From contig JANQLK010000055.1 in NCBI GenBank assembly GCA_028280615.1, positions 119,245 to 183,244 of the forward strand: 64,000 bases of DNA, written 5' to 3'. This stretch comes from Woeseiaceae bacterium. GTDB lineage: Bacteria > Pseudomonadota > Gammaproteobacteria > Steroidobacterales > Woeseiaceae. Positions 41,897 to 50,311 of the stretch are shown piece after piece (the stretch's first letter is position 1; the number at the start of each line of letters is the position of its first letter). The notes under the pieces were generated by a model. The model was given only the letters and a program-made list of their open reading frames with translations. It did not search any database and was not told the origin of the DNA. A program made the translations under genes and the position numbers.

Positions 41897-44233
41897 ATAC
41901 GACAGGCACGAAGTCTGCCTGCCGCCCTCGCCGCGGCAGCGGCGTTGCTGTGCCTGCTGTCGCCGACGCCCGCTGCGCTGGCCGGCGAACAGCCGGCCGG
42001 GCGAACCGTCGCCGCGATCCTGTCCAAGCTGCGCGACGCGGGGCTCGAGATCGCATGGAGTACGCGACTCGTGCCGGCAGACCTGCTGGCGCTCAACGAG
42101 CCCTCCGGCGCCACGCTCATCGAGCAGGCGGCGTCGGTGCTGGCGCCGTTCGGCCTCGGCCTGCGCGATGAGAGCGGGCTCATGATCGTCGTGAGGCGCC
42201 GGGGGCCGCCGCGTGAGCCGGTCGAGACGTCGTTGTCGCCGCGTGCGGATCCGGACGCGATCGAAACGATCACCGTGTCGGCCAGCCGCTACGAGATTGC
42301 GCGGGATTCGACGACCTCGACCTACGCGCTCGACCGCCAGACGATCGAGAGCATGCCTGACCTGGGCGACGACCCGATCCGCATCACGCACCGCCTGCCC
42401 GGCGCGGCCGCGAGCGGTGCCTCGGCGCGCGTGCATCTTCGCGGCGGTGAGCAGGGCGAGGTCGGGCTGATCCTGAACGGCCAGCGGCTGTTCGATCCGT
42501 TTCATGTGCGGGACTACCAGGGAGTCTTCAGCGCCATCGACTCACGCGCGTTGCGCGGCGTCGAGGTCTACACGGGCGGCTTCCCGGTGCGCTACGGCGA
42601 TCGCATGAGCGGCATCGTGCTGATGGAGCCGATCGACGCCCGCGAGTCGCCGCGCACGGAACTCGGTCTGAGCGTGTTCAATACATCCGTGCTGCACGCG
42701 GGCAGCGAGGGACGGCATCGCTGGCTGGGTTCGGCGCGCCGCGGTAACCTGGATCTCGTCATCGACCCGCAGTACGGTCAGCCGTCGTACTACGATCTGT
42801 TCGCTCAATACGATGTCGACATCACGCCCGACATGACGTTCACGGCCAATGCGCTGTACGCCGAGGACCGCGTGTCCGTCGTGCTCGAGAGCGAGCCCGA
42901 GGAACTCGAGCGGGCGACGAGCCGGACGCGCAACGTACAGGTCTGGCTCGGCATCGAGAATCGCTGGACCGAGCGGCTGTCCAGCAGGACGCTGCTGTCG
43001 CTGACCGGTTATTCCAACCGGCGTACGGCGACGCTCGACGACGAGTCGAAGATGGTGGCCTCCGTGCGCGACGACCGTGACGTCGACCAGGTCGGCTTTC
43101 GTCAGGACTGGAGCTTTCGGCGCAGCGACGCGCACATGCTGCAGTGGGGTTTCCGGGTCAACGTAGCCGACGCAGCGTACGACTACTCGGGACGGGCGGA
43201 GTACTTCGAACTCAAGGCGATCTACGAAGGGCAGCCGGACTCGGTCCTGCGCGAACTCCAGGCCGCGCCGAGCGGCGCGAGCTACGCGCTGTATTTCGCC
43301 GACCGCCGGCGACTGAGCGAGCGCCTCGTGTTCCAATGGGGTCTGCGATTCGACGATCAGACCTACACGAACCTGTCGTCGGACGCGCAGCTCAGCCCGC
43401 GCTTGAGCCTCTACCGGGGCGTCGGCGAACGGGGCGAGCTGCGCCTGAGCTGGGGCCGCTACCACCAGTCGCAGGGCATCCAGGAGCTGCAGATCGAAGA
43501 CGGTGTCGACAGTTTCTGGCCTGCGCAGCGCGCCGATCACTGGATTCTCGGCTGGCGGCAGCCGGTCGGCGCCAACGTCGCCCTGCGAGTCGAGGCTTTT
43601 CACAAGCAAATGCAGGACGTACGTCCGCGGTTCGAGAATCTCTACGATCCGCTGGCGCTCGCTCCGGAACTCGAGCCCGACAGGGTTCGCCTGACGCCCG
43701 GCAGCGCCAGGGCGACCGGGCTCGAACTCTCGCTGAGCGGCGAGCGCGGCGACTGGAACTGGTGGGCATCCTACACGCTGTCGAAAACGACCGACCGCAT
43801 CGACGGCGCCGACGTCGTTCGCAGCTGGGACCAGCGGCACGCGGTGCAGGCCGGGCTGCGCTGGGCGCGCGACGGCTGGGATTTCGCCATCGCCGGCAGT
43901 GCGCACACGGGCTGGCCCGCGACCGGGCTCGAACTCGAATCGCGCGGCGTCGACGACGAGGGCGAGCCGCTACTCGTGGCCGTGCCGGGCCCTCGCAACG
44001 CGGAGCGCTACCCGTCGTTCAGAAGCCTCGACGTTCGGCTGAGCCGGCGCTTCAAGGTCCCGCGCGGAACGCTGATGGCGTTCGTCGAAGTATCCAATCT
44101 CACCAACCGGCGCAACCAGTGCTGCATCGACTGGGACCTCGAAGAGGGAATGGATGGCGGCGACGTGCTCGAGCGCTCGCCGGACTACTGGCTGCCGCTC
44201 CTGCCCGCAGTCGGCGTGCTCTGGGAATTCTGA
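41897..44233 (+). CDS. TonB-dependent receptor with N-terminal STN signalling domain
   Basis: Ends at 44233; at least 762 residues from TTG 41945. In-frame sequence upstream to 41855 has no ATG, GTG or TTG, yet codons from 41897 (ATA) encode a model signal peptide (RQARSLPAALAAAALLCLLS) that TTG 41945 would cut short. I therefore place the start at ATA 41897, 8 bases after the fecR stop; CTG 41915 is another option. An STN domain (TVAAILSKLRDAGLEIAWST) precedes plug (SARVHLRGGEQGEVGLILNG) and a beta-barrel ending GVLWEF. With the sigma and FecR genes it forms a cell-surface signalling receptor. The ligand is unknown. Confidence 0.85.
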   Translation: MRQARSLPAALAAAAALLCLLSPTPAALAGEQPAGRTVAAILSKLRDAGLEIAWSTRLVPADLLALNEPSGATLIEQAASVLAPFGLGLRDESGLMIVVRRRGPPREPVETSLSPRADPDAIETITVSASRYEIARDSTTSTYALDRQTIESMPDLGDDPIRITHRLPGAAASGASARVHLRGGEQGEVGLILNGQRLFDPFHVRDYQGVFSAIDSRALRGVEVYTGGFPVRYGDRMSGIVLMEPIDARESPRTELGLSVFNTSVLHAGSEGRHRWLGSARRGNLDLVIDPQYGQPSYYDLFAQYDVDITPDMTFTANALYAEDRVSVVLESEPEELERATSRTRNVQVWLGIENRWTERLSSRTLLSLTGYSNRRTATLDDESKMVASVRDDRDVDQVGFRQDWSFRRSDAHMLQWGFRVNVADAAYDYSGRAEYFELKAIYEGQPDSVLRELQAAPSGASYALYFADRRRLSERLVFQWGLRFDDQTYTNLSSDAQLSPRLSLYRGVGERGELRLSWGRYHQSQGIQELQIEDGVDSFWPAQRADHWILGWRQPVGANVALRVEAFHKQMQDVRPRFENLYDPLALAPELEPDRVRLTPGSARATGLELSLSGERGDWNWWASYTLSKTTDRIDGADVVRSWDQRHAVQAGLRWARDGWDFAIAGSAHTGWPATGLELESRGVDDEGEPLLVAVPGPRNAERYPSFRSLDVRLSRRFKVPRGTLMAFVEVSNLTNRRNQCCIDWDLEEGMDGGDVLERSPDYWLPLLPAVGVLWEF

Positions 44234-44244
44234 ACGGCCGCCGG

Positions 44245-44811
44245 TCACAGCAGCAGCGCCGGTATTCGCCGGCTGTCGGTCGCGCGCCGGTAGATGCGCA
44301 CGTGTTCCGCCGCAACCCGGTTTTCGCTCATCTCATCACCATTCTCGTGGCGAAGATCTTGGCGAAGATCTTCGAGCGTGTCGACGACGACATTGGTGCC
44401 GCGCAAGGGACTTGCCGCCTCGCGGCTCGCGCAGATGACGCCGCTCGCACGGAGCAGGATGGAACGGTCGATCGGGTTGACGCCCAGCGGCTCGGTCTCC
44501 CGCCGCGACAGGACGTAGCGCATCGAGCGCGTAAGTCTCAGCGCGAGTCCGGCGCGGCGTCCGCTCCGATCGTGCACGTGCACGACATCGACCTCGGGCA
44601 TCAGGCAGCAGGCCATGACCCAGGAGCGAACGAGGGGTCCAAGCTGGACCTGTTCGCAGATCGCCAGCCGTTTCGCGAGCGCGGCGTTGGCGGCCAGAAC
44701 GTGCTGTCTGACGCCCTGGCGATCCAGCGCCTCGATCAGGCGGACGAAGTGTTCGCTCGTGCCGTTGAGCGAGCGTGCAAGGTTGATGTGACCGATCAGC
44801 ATGGGCTTCAC
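44245..44811 (-). CDS. truncated glycosyltransferase-4-like protein
   Basis: 188 residues from ATG 44811. The N-terminal half resembles the donor-side domain of GT4 glycosyltransferases (IGHINLARSLNGTSEHFVRL, VDVVHVHDRSGRRAGLALRL, SGVICASREAASPL), but the C-terminal Rossmann domain with the nucleotide-sugar E-x7-E motif is missing, so it is about half the usual length. Its start overlaps the preceding HEAT-repeat gene as ATGA. It may be a fragment or a binding protein that lost catalysis. A 12-base unit is repeated in tandem near 44345. Confidence 0.6.
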   Translation of the reverse strand: MKPMLIGHINLARSLNGTSEHFVRLIEALDRQGVRQHVLAANAALAKRLAICEQVQLGPLVRSWVMACCLMPEVDVVHVHDRSGRRAGLALRLTRSMRYVLSRRETEPLGVNPIDRSILLRASGVICASREAASPLRGTNVVVDTLEDLRQDLRHENGDEMSENRVAAEHVRIYRRATDSRRIPALLL

Positions 44812-45191
44812 CGTGCGGACTCCGCGCGATCCTCGAGCACCGCCAGAGCGGCATCGCGAACGTCCGCCGAGGGATCGTCGAACGCTCCGATCAGGAGCGC
44901 CGGATCGGCCCCGAGGTCGTCGAGTCGCAGGACGGCGTCCTCTCGAACCCCGGCATCGTCGCTGCCGAGCGCTTTGATCGCGTCGATCAGGGCCGGATCA
45001 GGCGCTGGCGGCTCCGATCCGTCTCCCGGGGACAGCAGGATGAGGCGCGGTGCCTCGTCCGGACGTTCCACGAGCACGTAGCTCTGGTCGGCATGCAGCC
45101 GGCTGAGCGTCTCGCGAAGGGCCTCATTGGCTCCGGCCGACGCAGCGACGGAGAGCACCAGTGCCAGGACGGCGCCGCGATCAGTCCGCAT
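44808..45191 (-). CDS. secreted HEAT-repeat-like small protein
   Basis: 127 residues from ATG 45191. A signal peptide (VLALVLSVAASAGA) is followed by a short linker and two HEAT/PBS-lyase-like helical repeats (LIDAIKALGSDDAGVREDAV, LIGAFDDPSADVRDAALAVL). Such repeats bind proteins. It overlaps the upstream gene by 11 bases and the downstream gene by 4, so the three form an operon. Confidence 0.7.
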   Translation of the reverse strand: MRTDRGAVLALVLSVAASAGANEALRETLSRLHADQSYVLVERPDEAPRLILLSPGDGSEPPAPDPALIDAIKALGSDDAGVREDAVLRLDDLGADPALLIGAFDDPSADVRDAALAVLEDRAESAR

Positions 45192-45999
45192 CGAAACTGA
45201 AGCAGCTCTCGACTGCCGTCTGATTGAAGCTCGTCTCGCGCGCGAGTACTTCGTACTTGAACGTATCGGTCTGGGCGAGAAATTCCGCGGGTACGGTCAG
45301 CGAGCGTACCTCCGGGGGCAGAACGGTACTGAACACGGTTTCGAACTCTTCACCGTCCGGCCTTTCGACCTCGGCCTCGACGACGACCTGGTAATTGTGG
45401 ATCTCGATTCCGGGCGTGTTCTGCGGACTGCCGAGCGAAGGATGCGTACGCAGGACCGGAGGCCAGCTTATCGTAACGGGAGCGCTGGTTAGCGTGATGT
45501 CGAAGCCGGGTTCCTCGTCGTCACACTGCGTCGCCATTGGCAGTCCATTGACGGTTGGCTCGGGCGGCGCGGGCATCGCATGCGTGATCTGCGCTTCGCT
45601 CTCGAGTTCCAGGCCGTCGAGCGTCTTGCCTTCCACCTCGTAGATGCCGGCGGGGAAGCGCCGAAAGAATACCTCGGGCGGCAGCTCGTCGAACGTGGGC
45701 TCGGCGCTTTCGAAGAAGATCTCGGTAAGCCCCTGTCGCCGCAGGCGGCTGCGCACGTACGCATTCAATAGCTTGCGCTCGCGGGGATCCTCGATCGTGA
45801 GCTTCCGCCACGGCCCGCCGTCTATCAGCGCGTGAATCCCGAGGTCGCCGTCGGTGTTGTTGAGTTCAAAGAACACCTCGGCGACGTCGAACTCGATCTC
45901 GTCGTCGTCTTCGTTCTCGTCCTCGCCGGCGAGTACGACTGGTGAAGCAAGCAGGCCGGAGGTCAGCGCGGCCATGGTCATCAGGCGATGTAGTTTCAT
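45181..45999 (-). CDS. secreted hypothetical protein with acidic N-terminus
   Basis: 272 residues from ATG 45999. A signal peptide ends near SPVVLAG, followed by an acidic stretch (EDENEDDDEIEFDVAEVFFE). The middle and C-terminal parts look like beta-sandwich (SAPVTISWPPVLRTHPSLG, IHNYQVVVEAEVERPDGEEF, VRSLTVPAEFL), reminiscent of fibronectin type III. No family is recognised. It is the first gene of a three-gene unit with the HEAT-repeat and GT4-fragment genes. Confidence 0.6.
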   Translation of the reverse strand: MKLHRLMTMAALTSGLLASPVVLAGEDENEDDDEIEFDVAEVFFELNNTDGDLGIHALIDGGPWRKLTIEDPRERKLLNAYVRSRLRRQGLTEIFFESAEPTFDELPPEVFFRRFPAGIYEVEGKTLDGLELESEAQITHAMPAPPEPTVNGLPMATQCDDEEPGFDITLTSAPVTISWPPVLRTHPSLGSPQNTPGIEIHNYQVVVEAEVERPDGEEFETVFSTVLPPEVRSLTVPAEFLAQTDTFKYEVLARETSFNQTAVESCFSFDAD

Positions 46000-46058
46000 G
46001 TCGGTTCTCCAGGCAGGTACGGCCGCTTAGACGGGCCTGGCCTGGAAAACCGGTCGCG

Positions 46059-46475
46059 TCAGTCGTCGCGGGACCAGCGGTTGTACTTCGGCAGCTCGTC
46101 GTTGAGCGTCACCCAGGGTTGCTTGTCCTCCAGCCAGATGTGCTTGTCGGGTTTGATCGCGCCGGGCTGGTCGAGGCAGGTGGCGGCCACGTCGATTTCA
46201 TCGGGAAAACGCTCACTGCGGTAGGTCATGGTCGTGCCGCATTGCGCGCAATGTCCGCGTGTCGTGCCGGGCGACGACAGCCGTTCGACCAGGGCGCCGC
46301 CGGTTATGCGGAAGCCGGCAACCGGGAATGCGACCCACGTGACGAACGGCGCGCCGCTCGCGCGCTGACAGCTCTCGCAATGACAGTGGCAAGCCGATGA
46401 CGGCGCCTGCCTGGCCTCGAATTTCACGCGGCCGCAGAAGCACTGGCCGCTAATCGGCAGTCGTTTCCGTCGCAT
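46059..46475 (-). CDS. GFA family glutathione-dependent formaldehyde-activating-like protein
   Basis: 138 residues from ATG 46475. Zinc-ligand cysteines of the GFA fold are in GQCFCGRVKF, CHCHCESCQRASGAPFVTWV and HCAQCGTTMTY. GFA proteins bind zinc; most have unknown substrates and formaldehyde chemistry should not be assumed. Its start overlaps the previous gene by 26 bases. Confidence 0.85.
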   Translation of the reverse strand: MRRKRLPISGQCFCGRVKFEARQAPSSACHCHCESCQRASGAPFVTWVAFPVAGFRITGGALVERLSSPGTTRGHCAQCGTTMTYRSERFPDEIDVAATCLDQPGAIKPDKHIWLEDKQPWVTLNDELPKYNRWSRDD

Positions 46476-46923
46476 GACCGTTGCCCTCCCGTGCCTGTTC
46501 GCCGCCGCGTATGGCCACGAGCCAGAATACCGTTACGCACAGTGTCTCGACGAGTCCGAAGATCAGTGCAAGCAGCACGCCGGCGAGTGGGAGCGGCACC
46601 GGCCGTTCGACGCCGTCGTCGAACTCGATCGCCAGATTGGAGTCCTCGCCGAAGGGTATGAACTGCCAGCCGATCGCGACGGGCAGGAAGGATACGAGGA
46701 ACATGGCCGCTGTGTAGGCCAGCAGGCTTCGGCGTTGCAACAGGCTTGCGAGACCGTGCGCCCCGGCGAGCGGCAGGAGCACGATCGCGTAGATGATGCC
46801 CGCAATCACGAGCAGCGTTTCGGACAGGCCGACCGTGAGCGCGAGGACGACGATCGCCAGCAAGACAAACGGTAGCGGCGCTGCAAGTGCGCCAACCCAG
46901 TACTTGCGGGTATCCGTGCGCAT
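46450..46923 (-). CDS. small multi-pass membrane protein of unknown function
   Basis: 157 residues from ATG 46923. Four hydrophobic segments (about 12-31, 36-52, 69-88, 111-137) separated by short loops; the third loop is acidic (GEDSNLAIEFDDGVERPV). No family is recognised. It overlaps the downstream GFA gene by 26 bases and sits 9 bases after a GNAT gene. Confidence 0.6.
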   Translation of the reverse strand: MRTDTRKYWVGALAAPLPFVLLAIVVLALTVGLSETLLVIAGIIYAIVLLPLAGAHGLASLLQRRSLLAYTAAMFLVSFLPVAIGWQFIPFGEDSNLAIEFDDGVERPVPLPLAGVLLALIFGLVETLCVTVFWLVAIRGGEQAREGNGHATETTAD

Positions 46924-46932
46924 GCCGGCCTG

Positions 46933-47451
46933 CTACAGCGTGAGCTGCCAGTATCCGACATCGACCCAGCGCTCGAACTTGTAGCCGACCTCGCTGAACT
47001 GTCCGACCTTTGCAAAGCCGAGCTTCTCGTGCAGCGCGACGCTCGCGTCGTTCGGCAGCGAAATTCCACCGATGATGGCGTGCATGCCCATCTCGCGAAT
47101 CTCGTCGATGAGTGCTTCATACAGGCGCGTGCCGATGCCGCCGCCCGTGCGCTCGGGATCGAGGTACACCGTCGACTCGACCGAGTAGCGGTAGGCGCAG
47201 CGGCCTTTCCATTTCGATGCATAGGCGAAGCCGCCGACCTTCCCGTCGATTGCGGCAACAAGGTAGGGCAGGCCTTCGTTCAGGGATTCCGCAATACGCT
47301 CGCTCATCACCGCGTCCTCGACGGGCTCCGTCTCGAAAGTCACCACCGTATGGGCGATGTAATGATTGTAGATCGCCGCGACAGCTGGACCGTCGTCGGC
47401 TGTCGCGCTGCGCAGAGTGGCCTCTCTTGTCGAATTCTCGGGTGAGATCAC
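46933..47451 (-). CDS. GNAT N-acetyltransferase, phosphinothricin-acetyltransferase-like
   Basis: 172 residues from GTG 47451, chosen because GGAGAGG sits 7 bases upstream; the frame runs to 47505 without support. The GNAT core is complete, with the acetyl-CoA loop STVYLDPERTGGGIGTRLYE, and the C-terminal FSEVGYKFERWVDVGYW is typical of the Pat/Bar group. It N-acetylates small amines; the natural substrate is not shown. Confidence 0.82.
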   Translation of the reverse strand: MISPENSTREATLRSATADDGPAVAAIYNHYIAHTVVTFETEPVEDAVMSERIAESLNEGLPYLVAAIDGKVGGFAYASKWKGRCAYRYSVESTVYLDPERTGGGIGTRLYEALIDEIREMGMHAIIGGISLPNDASVALHEKLGFAKVGQFSEVGYKFERWVDVGYWQLTL

Positions 47452-47473
47452 GGTGCCTCTCCAATCGGTCGTT

Positions 47474-47974
47474 TCAGGTATCCTCGCTCGTCTCGGGCGC
47501 GCCAAACGGCTTCGCCGCGGAGAGCTCGAAGATTTCTATCTCCGGTCCGCGCCGAATCATGCGCTTGTCGAGCGTCGGAAAGTCCGCGATCTCGTACTGG
47601 CGGCTCTCGCCGCCCATCAGATACACGAGCGACTCGTCGCCGGGATTGGCCATGAGATGCGGTACGGACGGCGTCGGGAACGCGATGAAGTCCCCCGGGT
47701 TCATCTCGTACTGCTCGCCGTCCACGGTCGCGAGTCCCAGTCCGGACAGAACGTATATCCACTCTTCCTCGCGATGATGCAGGTGATAGGCGAACGACTC
47801 CTTGCCCGGCGCCAGACGCACGAGGCTCACGCCCGTGCGTTCGAGTCCGCCGAGGCCGCTCAGGTGCGTGCCCGTGATTTCCGATTTCGGGTTCCAGGGG
47901 TGGGCGAACGTGCTCTCCGACTTCTCTATCGCGTCACGCCGAATCAGATGCGGATAAGGTTTTTGCTCGTCCAA
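47474..47974 (-). CDS. cupin domain protein
   Basis: 166 residues starting at TTG 47974. AGGAGG lies 7 bases upstream on the minus strand, so this start is preferred over the open frame that runs to 48319 through the next gene. A single cupin fold carries metal residues in YHLHHREEEWIYVLSG and VPHLMAN. No catalytic specificity can be named. A membrane-protein gene lies 20 bases upstream. Confidence 0.8.
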   Translation of the reverse strand: MDEQKPYPHLIRRDAIEKSESTFAHPWNPKSEITGTHLSGLGGLERTGVSLVRLAPGKESFAYHLHHREEEWIYVLSGLGLATVDGEQYEMNPGDFIAFPTPSVPHLMANPGDESLVYLMGGESRQYEIADFPTLDKRMIRRGPEIEIFELSAAKPFGAPETSEDT

Positions 47975-47994
47975 ATCTATGCCTCCTTTCGCCC

Positions 47995-48372
47995 CTAATA
48001 GCCGACGCCCGCGGCGTCGGCGGCACCGGCGTACATCCGAAACAAGGTGTACAGGGTAATCAGCGGGCCTGCCGTGCCGAGCATCCCAAGCGCCGCGAGG
48101 AACTGGTAGAGACCCGCCTCGGTGCCGTACCAGTCGCCGGTTCTCAAGACCTCGAAGCCGATCACGCCGCACACCGCGCTCACGAGAATGCAGAACAGCG
48201 CGGCGGCGACGGCCACCCAGACGGGCTGGCGCCTGATCATCGCGGCGATGGCTGTCGAGAATCCCAGCGCCAGTCCAAGCGACAGCACGTGCGGCTGGAT
48301 CAGAAGCGCGAACAGGCAAAACGCGAGCGCGGCGAGATCGAGCAGGAGGGCGATGGGCCGGGCAATCGTCAC
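47995..48372 (-). CDS. small membrane protein of unknown function
   Basis: 125 residues from ATG 48372. Four likely membrane helices (about 5-24, 28-44, 51-73, 87-113). No motif is recognised. It lies between a DUF4404 gene and the cupin gene on the same strand and is probably co-transcribed with them. Confidence 0.55.
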   Translation of the reverse strand: MTIARPIALLLDLAALAFCLFALLIQPHVLSLGLALGFSTAIAAMIRRQPVWVAVAAALFCILVSAVCGVIGFEVLRTGDWYGTEAGLYQFLAALGMLGTAGPLITLYTLFRMYAGAADAAGVGY

Positions 48373-48398
48373 GCGCTGCGTAGCTCCACGGCGTCTCC

Positions 48399-48662
48399 CT
48401 AAATCCCCATTCTCGATAGCGTGGCCATGACCTCGTTCAGGATGCGCACGGCGGTCGGGTGCTCGGCGCGGAAATTCGCATCGATCTCGCGGGCGCGCTC
48501 GAGAATCGGGCCGGGCTCGACATCGGGTGTATCCGGGTCGAGCAGGTCGTGGATGTCGGCGTCGAGTTCCGACATCAGGCGCCGCGTCTCGTCGTCGAGT
48601 TCGGACTGCTGGATTTCGTCTCGAAGCCTGGTCAGGAGGCCGCGGATTTCGCTGTTGTCCAT
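48399..48662 (-). CDS. DUF4404 family protein
   Basis: 87 residues from ATG 48662. Helical and acidic, with LLTRLRDEIQQSELDDETR and a C-terminal TAVRILNEVMATLSRMGI typical of DUF4404. Soluble; function unknown. Confidence 0.75.
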   Translation of the reverse strand: MDNSEIRGLLTRLRDEIQQSELDDETRRLMSELDADIHDLLDPDTPDVEPGPILERAREIDANFRAEHPTAVRILNEVMATLSRMGI

Positions 48663-48770
48663 TTTGTCCCTGTCGTGAGGCGGGTGAGTCGTTCAGTGCA
48701 GTTCAGCCTAGGTCGGCATCATTCCGAAAGCAATACGCGACGACCGACACCGCGCCGGCCGCCCGAGCGC

Positions 48771-49097
48771 TCAGGAATTCATCGCCCTCGCAAGCCTGCG
48801 TTTCGCGGTCGCGAGCGCGGCCTTGTCCTTGTGCATCTCGGCCTCGCGCACCTCGGCAAGCGCAGCTTCCACATCCGTGCCGGCGAGCCAGCCGACTGCC
48901 GTCGGCACGCTGTCCTTGTTGTCGCTGACGATGCCGGCTGACTTACCCTCGAGAATGCCGATCCGGTGCTTGCAGTAGTTACCGTGCTGCCCGGCCGGGC
49001 AGGAGCACAGCGCCGTCAGGCTGTCGCCATCCTTGATGATGATGACTTCGTAGGGTTCGGCAGACGATCCTTTAACGTGAAACGTGAGTTCTTTCAT
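48771..49097 (-). CDS. SWIM zinc-finger-like small protein
   Basis: 108 residues from ATG 49097. A CxC...CxH pattern (Cys31, Cys33, Cys42, His44 in CSCPAGQHGNYCKH) matches a SWIM zinc finger, which binds DNA or protein. The rest is helical and basic. No fused helicase or transposase part, so it is a stand-alone SWIM protein. moeA lies just upstream in map order, with an 11-base gap. Confidence 0.7.
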   Translation of the reverse strand: MKELTFHVKGSSAEPYEVIIIKDGDSLTALCSCPAGQHGNYCKHRIGILEGKSAGIVSDNKDSVPTAVGWLAGTDVEAALAEVREAEMHKDKAALATAKRRLARAMNS

Positions 49098-49108
49098 CTT
49101 TACTCAAT

Positions 49109-50308
49109 TCACTGCCAGCGCACGAACGGCACGACCGAAGACGCCATGAACTCGGTCTGGTTGCGATTCAGTATCACATAGCCGTCCGTCCCCGACAGCG
49201 CCGCGAAGTCGCCCGAGGTATTGGTCGGCGCAGGCATCGCGAGCAGCTGCGCGGTGGCATTCGACACGATCCTGACGGGCAGGAAGTTCGTGAGCCGCGG
49301 CTTGAACGTCACGGCCTGGGTCAGCGACGCAAACGCCTTTGGCGGCGGCGGTTCGCCGTCGATGTCCCGGAGGGCAGGCACGACGTACTGGCGGCAGCAC
49401 ACGAGCGTCGACACCGGGTTGCCGGGCAGGGCGAACACGGACTGGCCCTCTTTGCCCATGCCGAACCACATAGGCTTGCCGGGGCGCTGACTGATCTTGT
49501 GGAAAATGACCTCGACGCCGAGGTCCTTCAATACCTGCGGCACGAAGTCTGCCTTGCCCATCGAGACGCCGCCGCTCAACACGAGCACATCAGCGGCATC
49601 GAGGTGCTCCGCAATGCGCGCTTCGAGCAGTTTCGGATCGTCCGCCAGGTGCTCATGCGATGCCTTGTGGTAGCCGTGTGCCTCGAGCATCGCGACGATC
49701 GCCGGCCCGTTGGACAGCCGCACCTGGTGGTCTGCAATCGGCTCGCCGGCCGGGACGAGTTCATTGCCCGTCGAGATCACGCGGATCGACGGCTCTCTCG
49801 CGACCTCCACGTCGGCGAGACCCGCCGAGGCGAGGATCGCGACATCCATCGGCGTGATGCGCGTGCCGGGCCTGAGCAACTCGGCCCCGGCCTCGTGATC
49901 CGAGCCGCGCGCGTGCACGAACTGGCGGCGCTTGCCCTCATAGTTGGCCTCGACGTGCGCGCCGTGCTCGTTGACCGTGATGCGCTCGACCGGAACGACG
50001 AGGTCGGCGTTCTGGGGCAGCGATGCGCCGGTCATGATCTCGATCGCGTGGCCGGATTTAAGCGACTGTCGTTCGTCGCCGGCGTGCTGCGTGGACTGGA
50101 TCTTGAAGCTCCGCGATCCGGCGCCGAACTCGTCGTAGCGGAGCGCGATGCCGTCCATCATTACGCGGTCGAAGGGCGGCTGGTCGCGTTCGGCCACGAC
50201 CGGCTGCCTGAGCACGCGCCCGGCGGCGCGCGCGAGTGGCACGCGTTCGGATTCCGCCGGCTCGATCGTGTCGAGAATGAGCTGCGAGGCTTCCTCGACC
50301 GAGATCAC
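49109..50308 (-). CDS. moeA: molybdopterin molybdenumtransferase
   Basis: 399 residues from ATG 50308. Family blocks: PFDRVMMDGIAL, IEIMTGASLPQNADLVVPVE, ISTGNELV, LSGGVSMGKADFVPQVLKDL and QRPGKPMWFG followed by ALPGNPVS. It inserts molybdate into adenylylated molybdopterin in the cytosol. No other molybdenum-cofactor gene is adjacent; it lies 3 bases after purD on the same strand. Confidence 0.93.
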   Translation of the reverse strand: MISVEEASQLILDTIEPAESERVPLARAAGRVLRQPVVAERDQPPFDRVMMDGIALRYDEFGAGSRSFKIQSTQHAGDERQSLKSGHAIEIMTGASLPQNADLVVPVERITVNEHGAHVEANYEGKRRQFVHARGSDHEAGAELLRPGTRITPMDVAILASAGLADVEVAREPSIRVISTGNELVPAGEPIADHQVRLSNGPAIVAMLEAHGYHKASHEHLADDPKLLEARIAEHLDAADVLVLSGGVSMGKADFVPQVLKDLGVEVIFHKISQRPGKPMWFGMGKEGQSVFALPGNPVSTLVCCRQYVVPALRDIDGEPPPPKAFASLTQAVTFKPRLTNFLPVRIVSNATAQLLAMPAPTNTSGDFAALSGTDGYVILNRNQTEFMASSVVPFVRWQ

Positions 50309-50311
50309 GAC

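Noticed and set aside
44343..44370. Two tandem copies of a 12-base unit
   Set aside because: Lies within the coding frame of the GT4 fragment; too few units and no spacers for a CRISPR array.
43144..45081. 645-codon plus-strand open frame overlapping the receptor and the following genes
   Set aside because: Arg/Ala-rich shadow frame with no start signal or motif.
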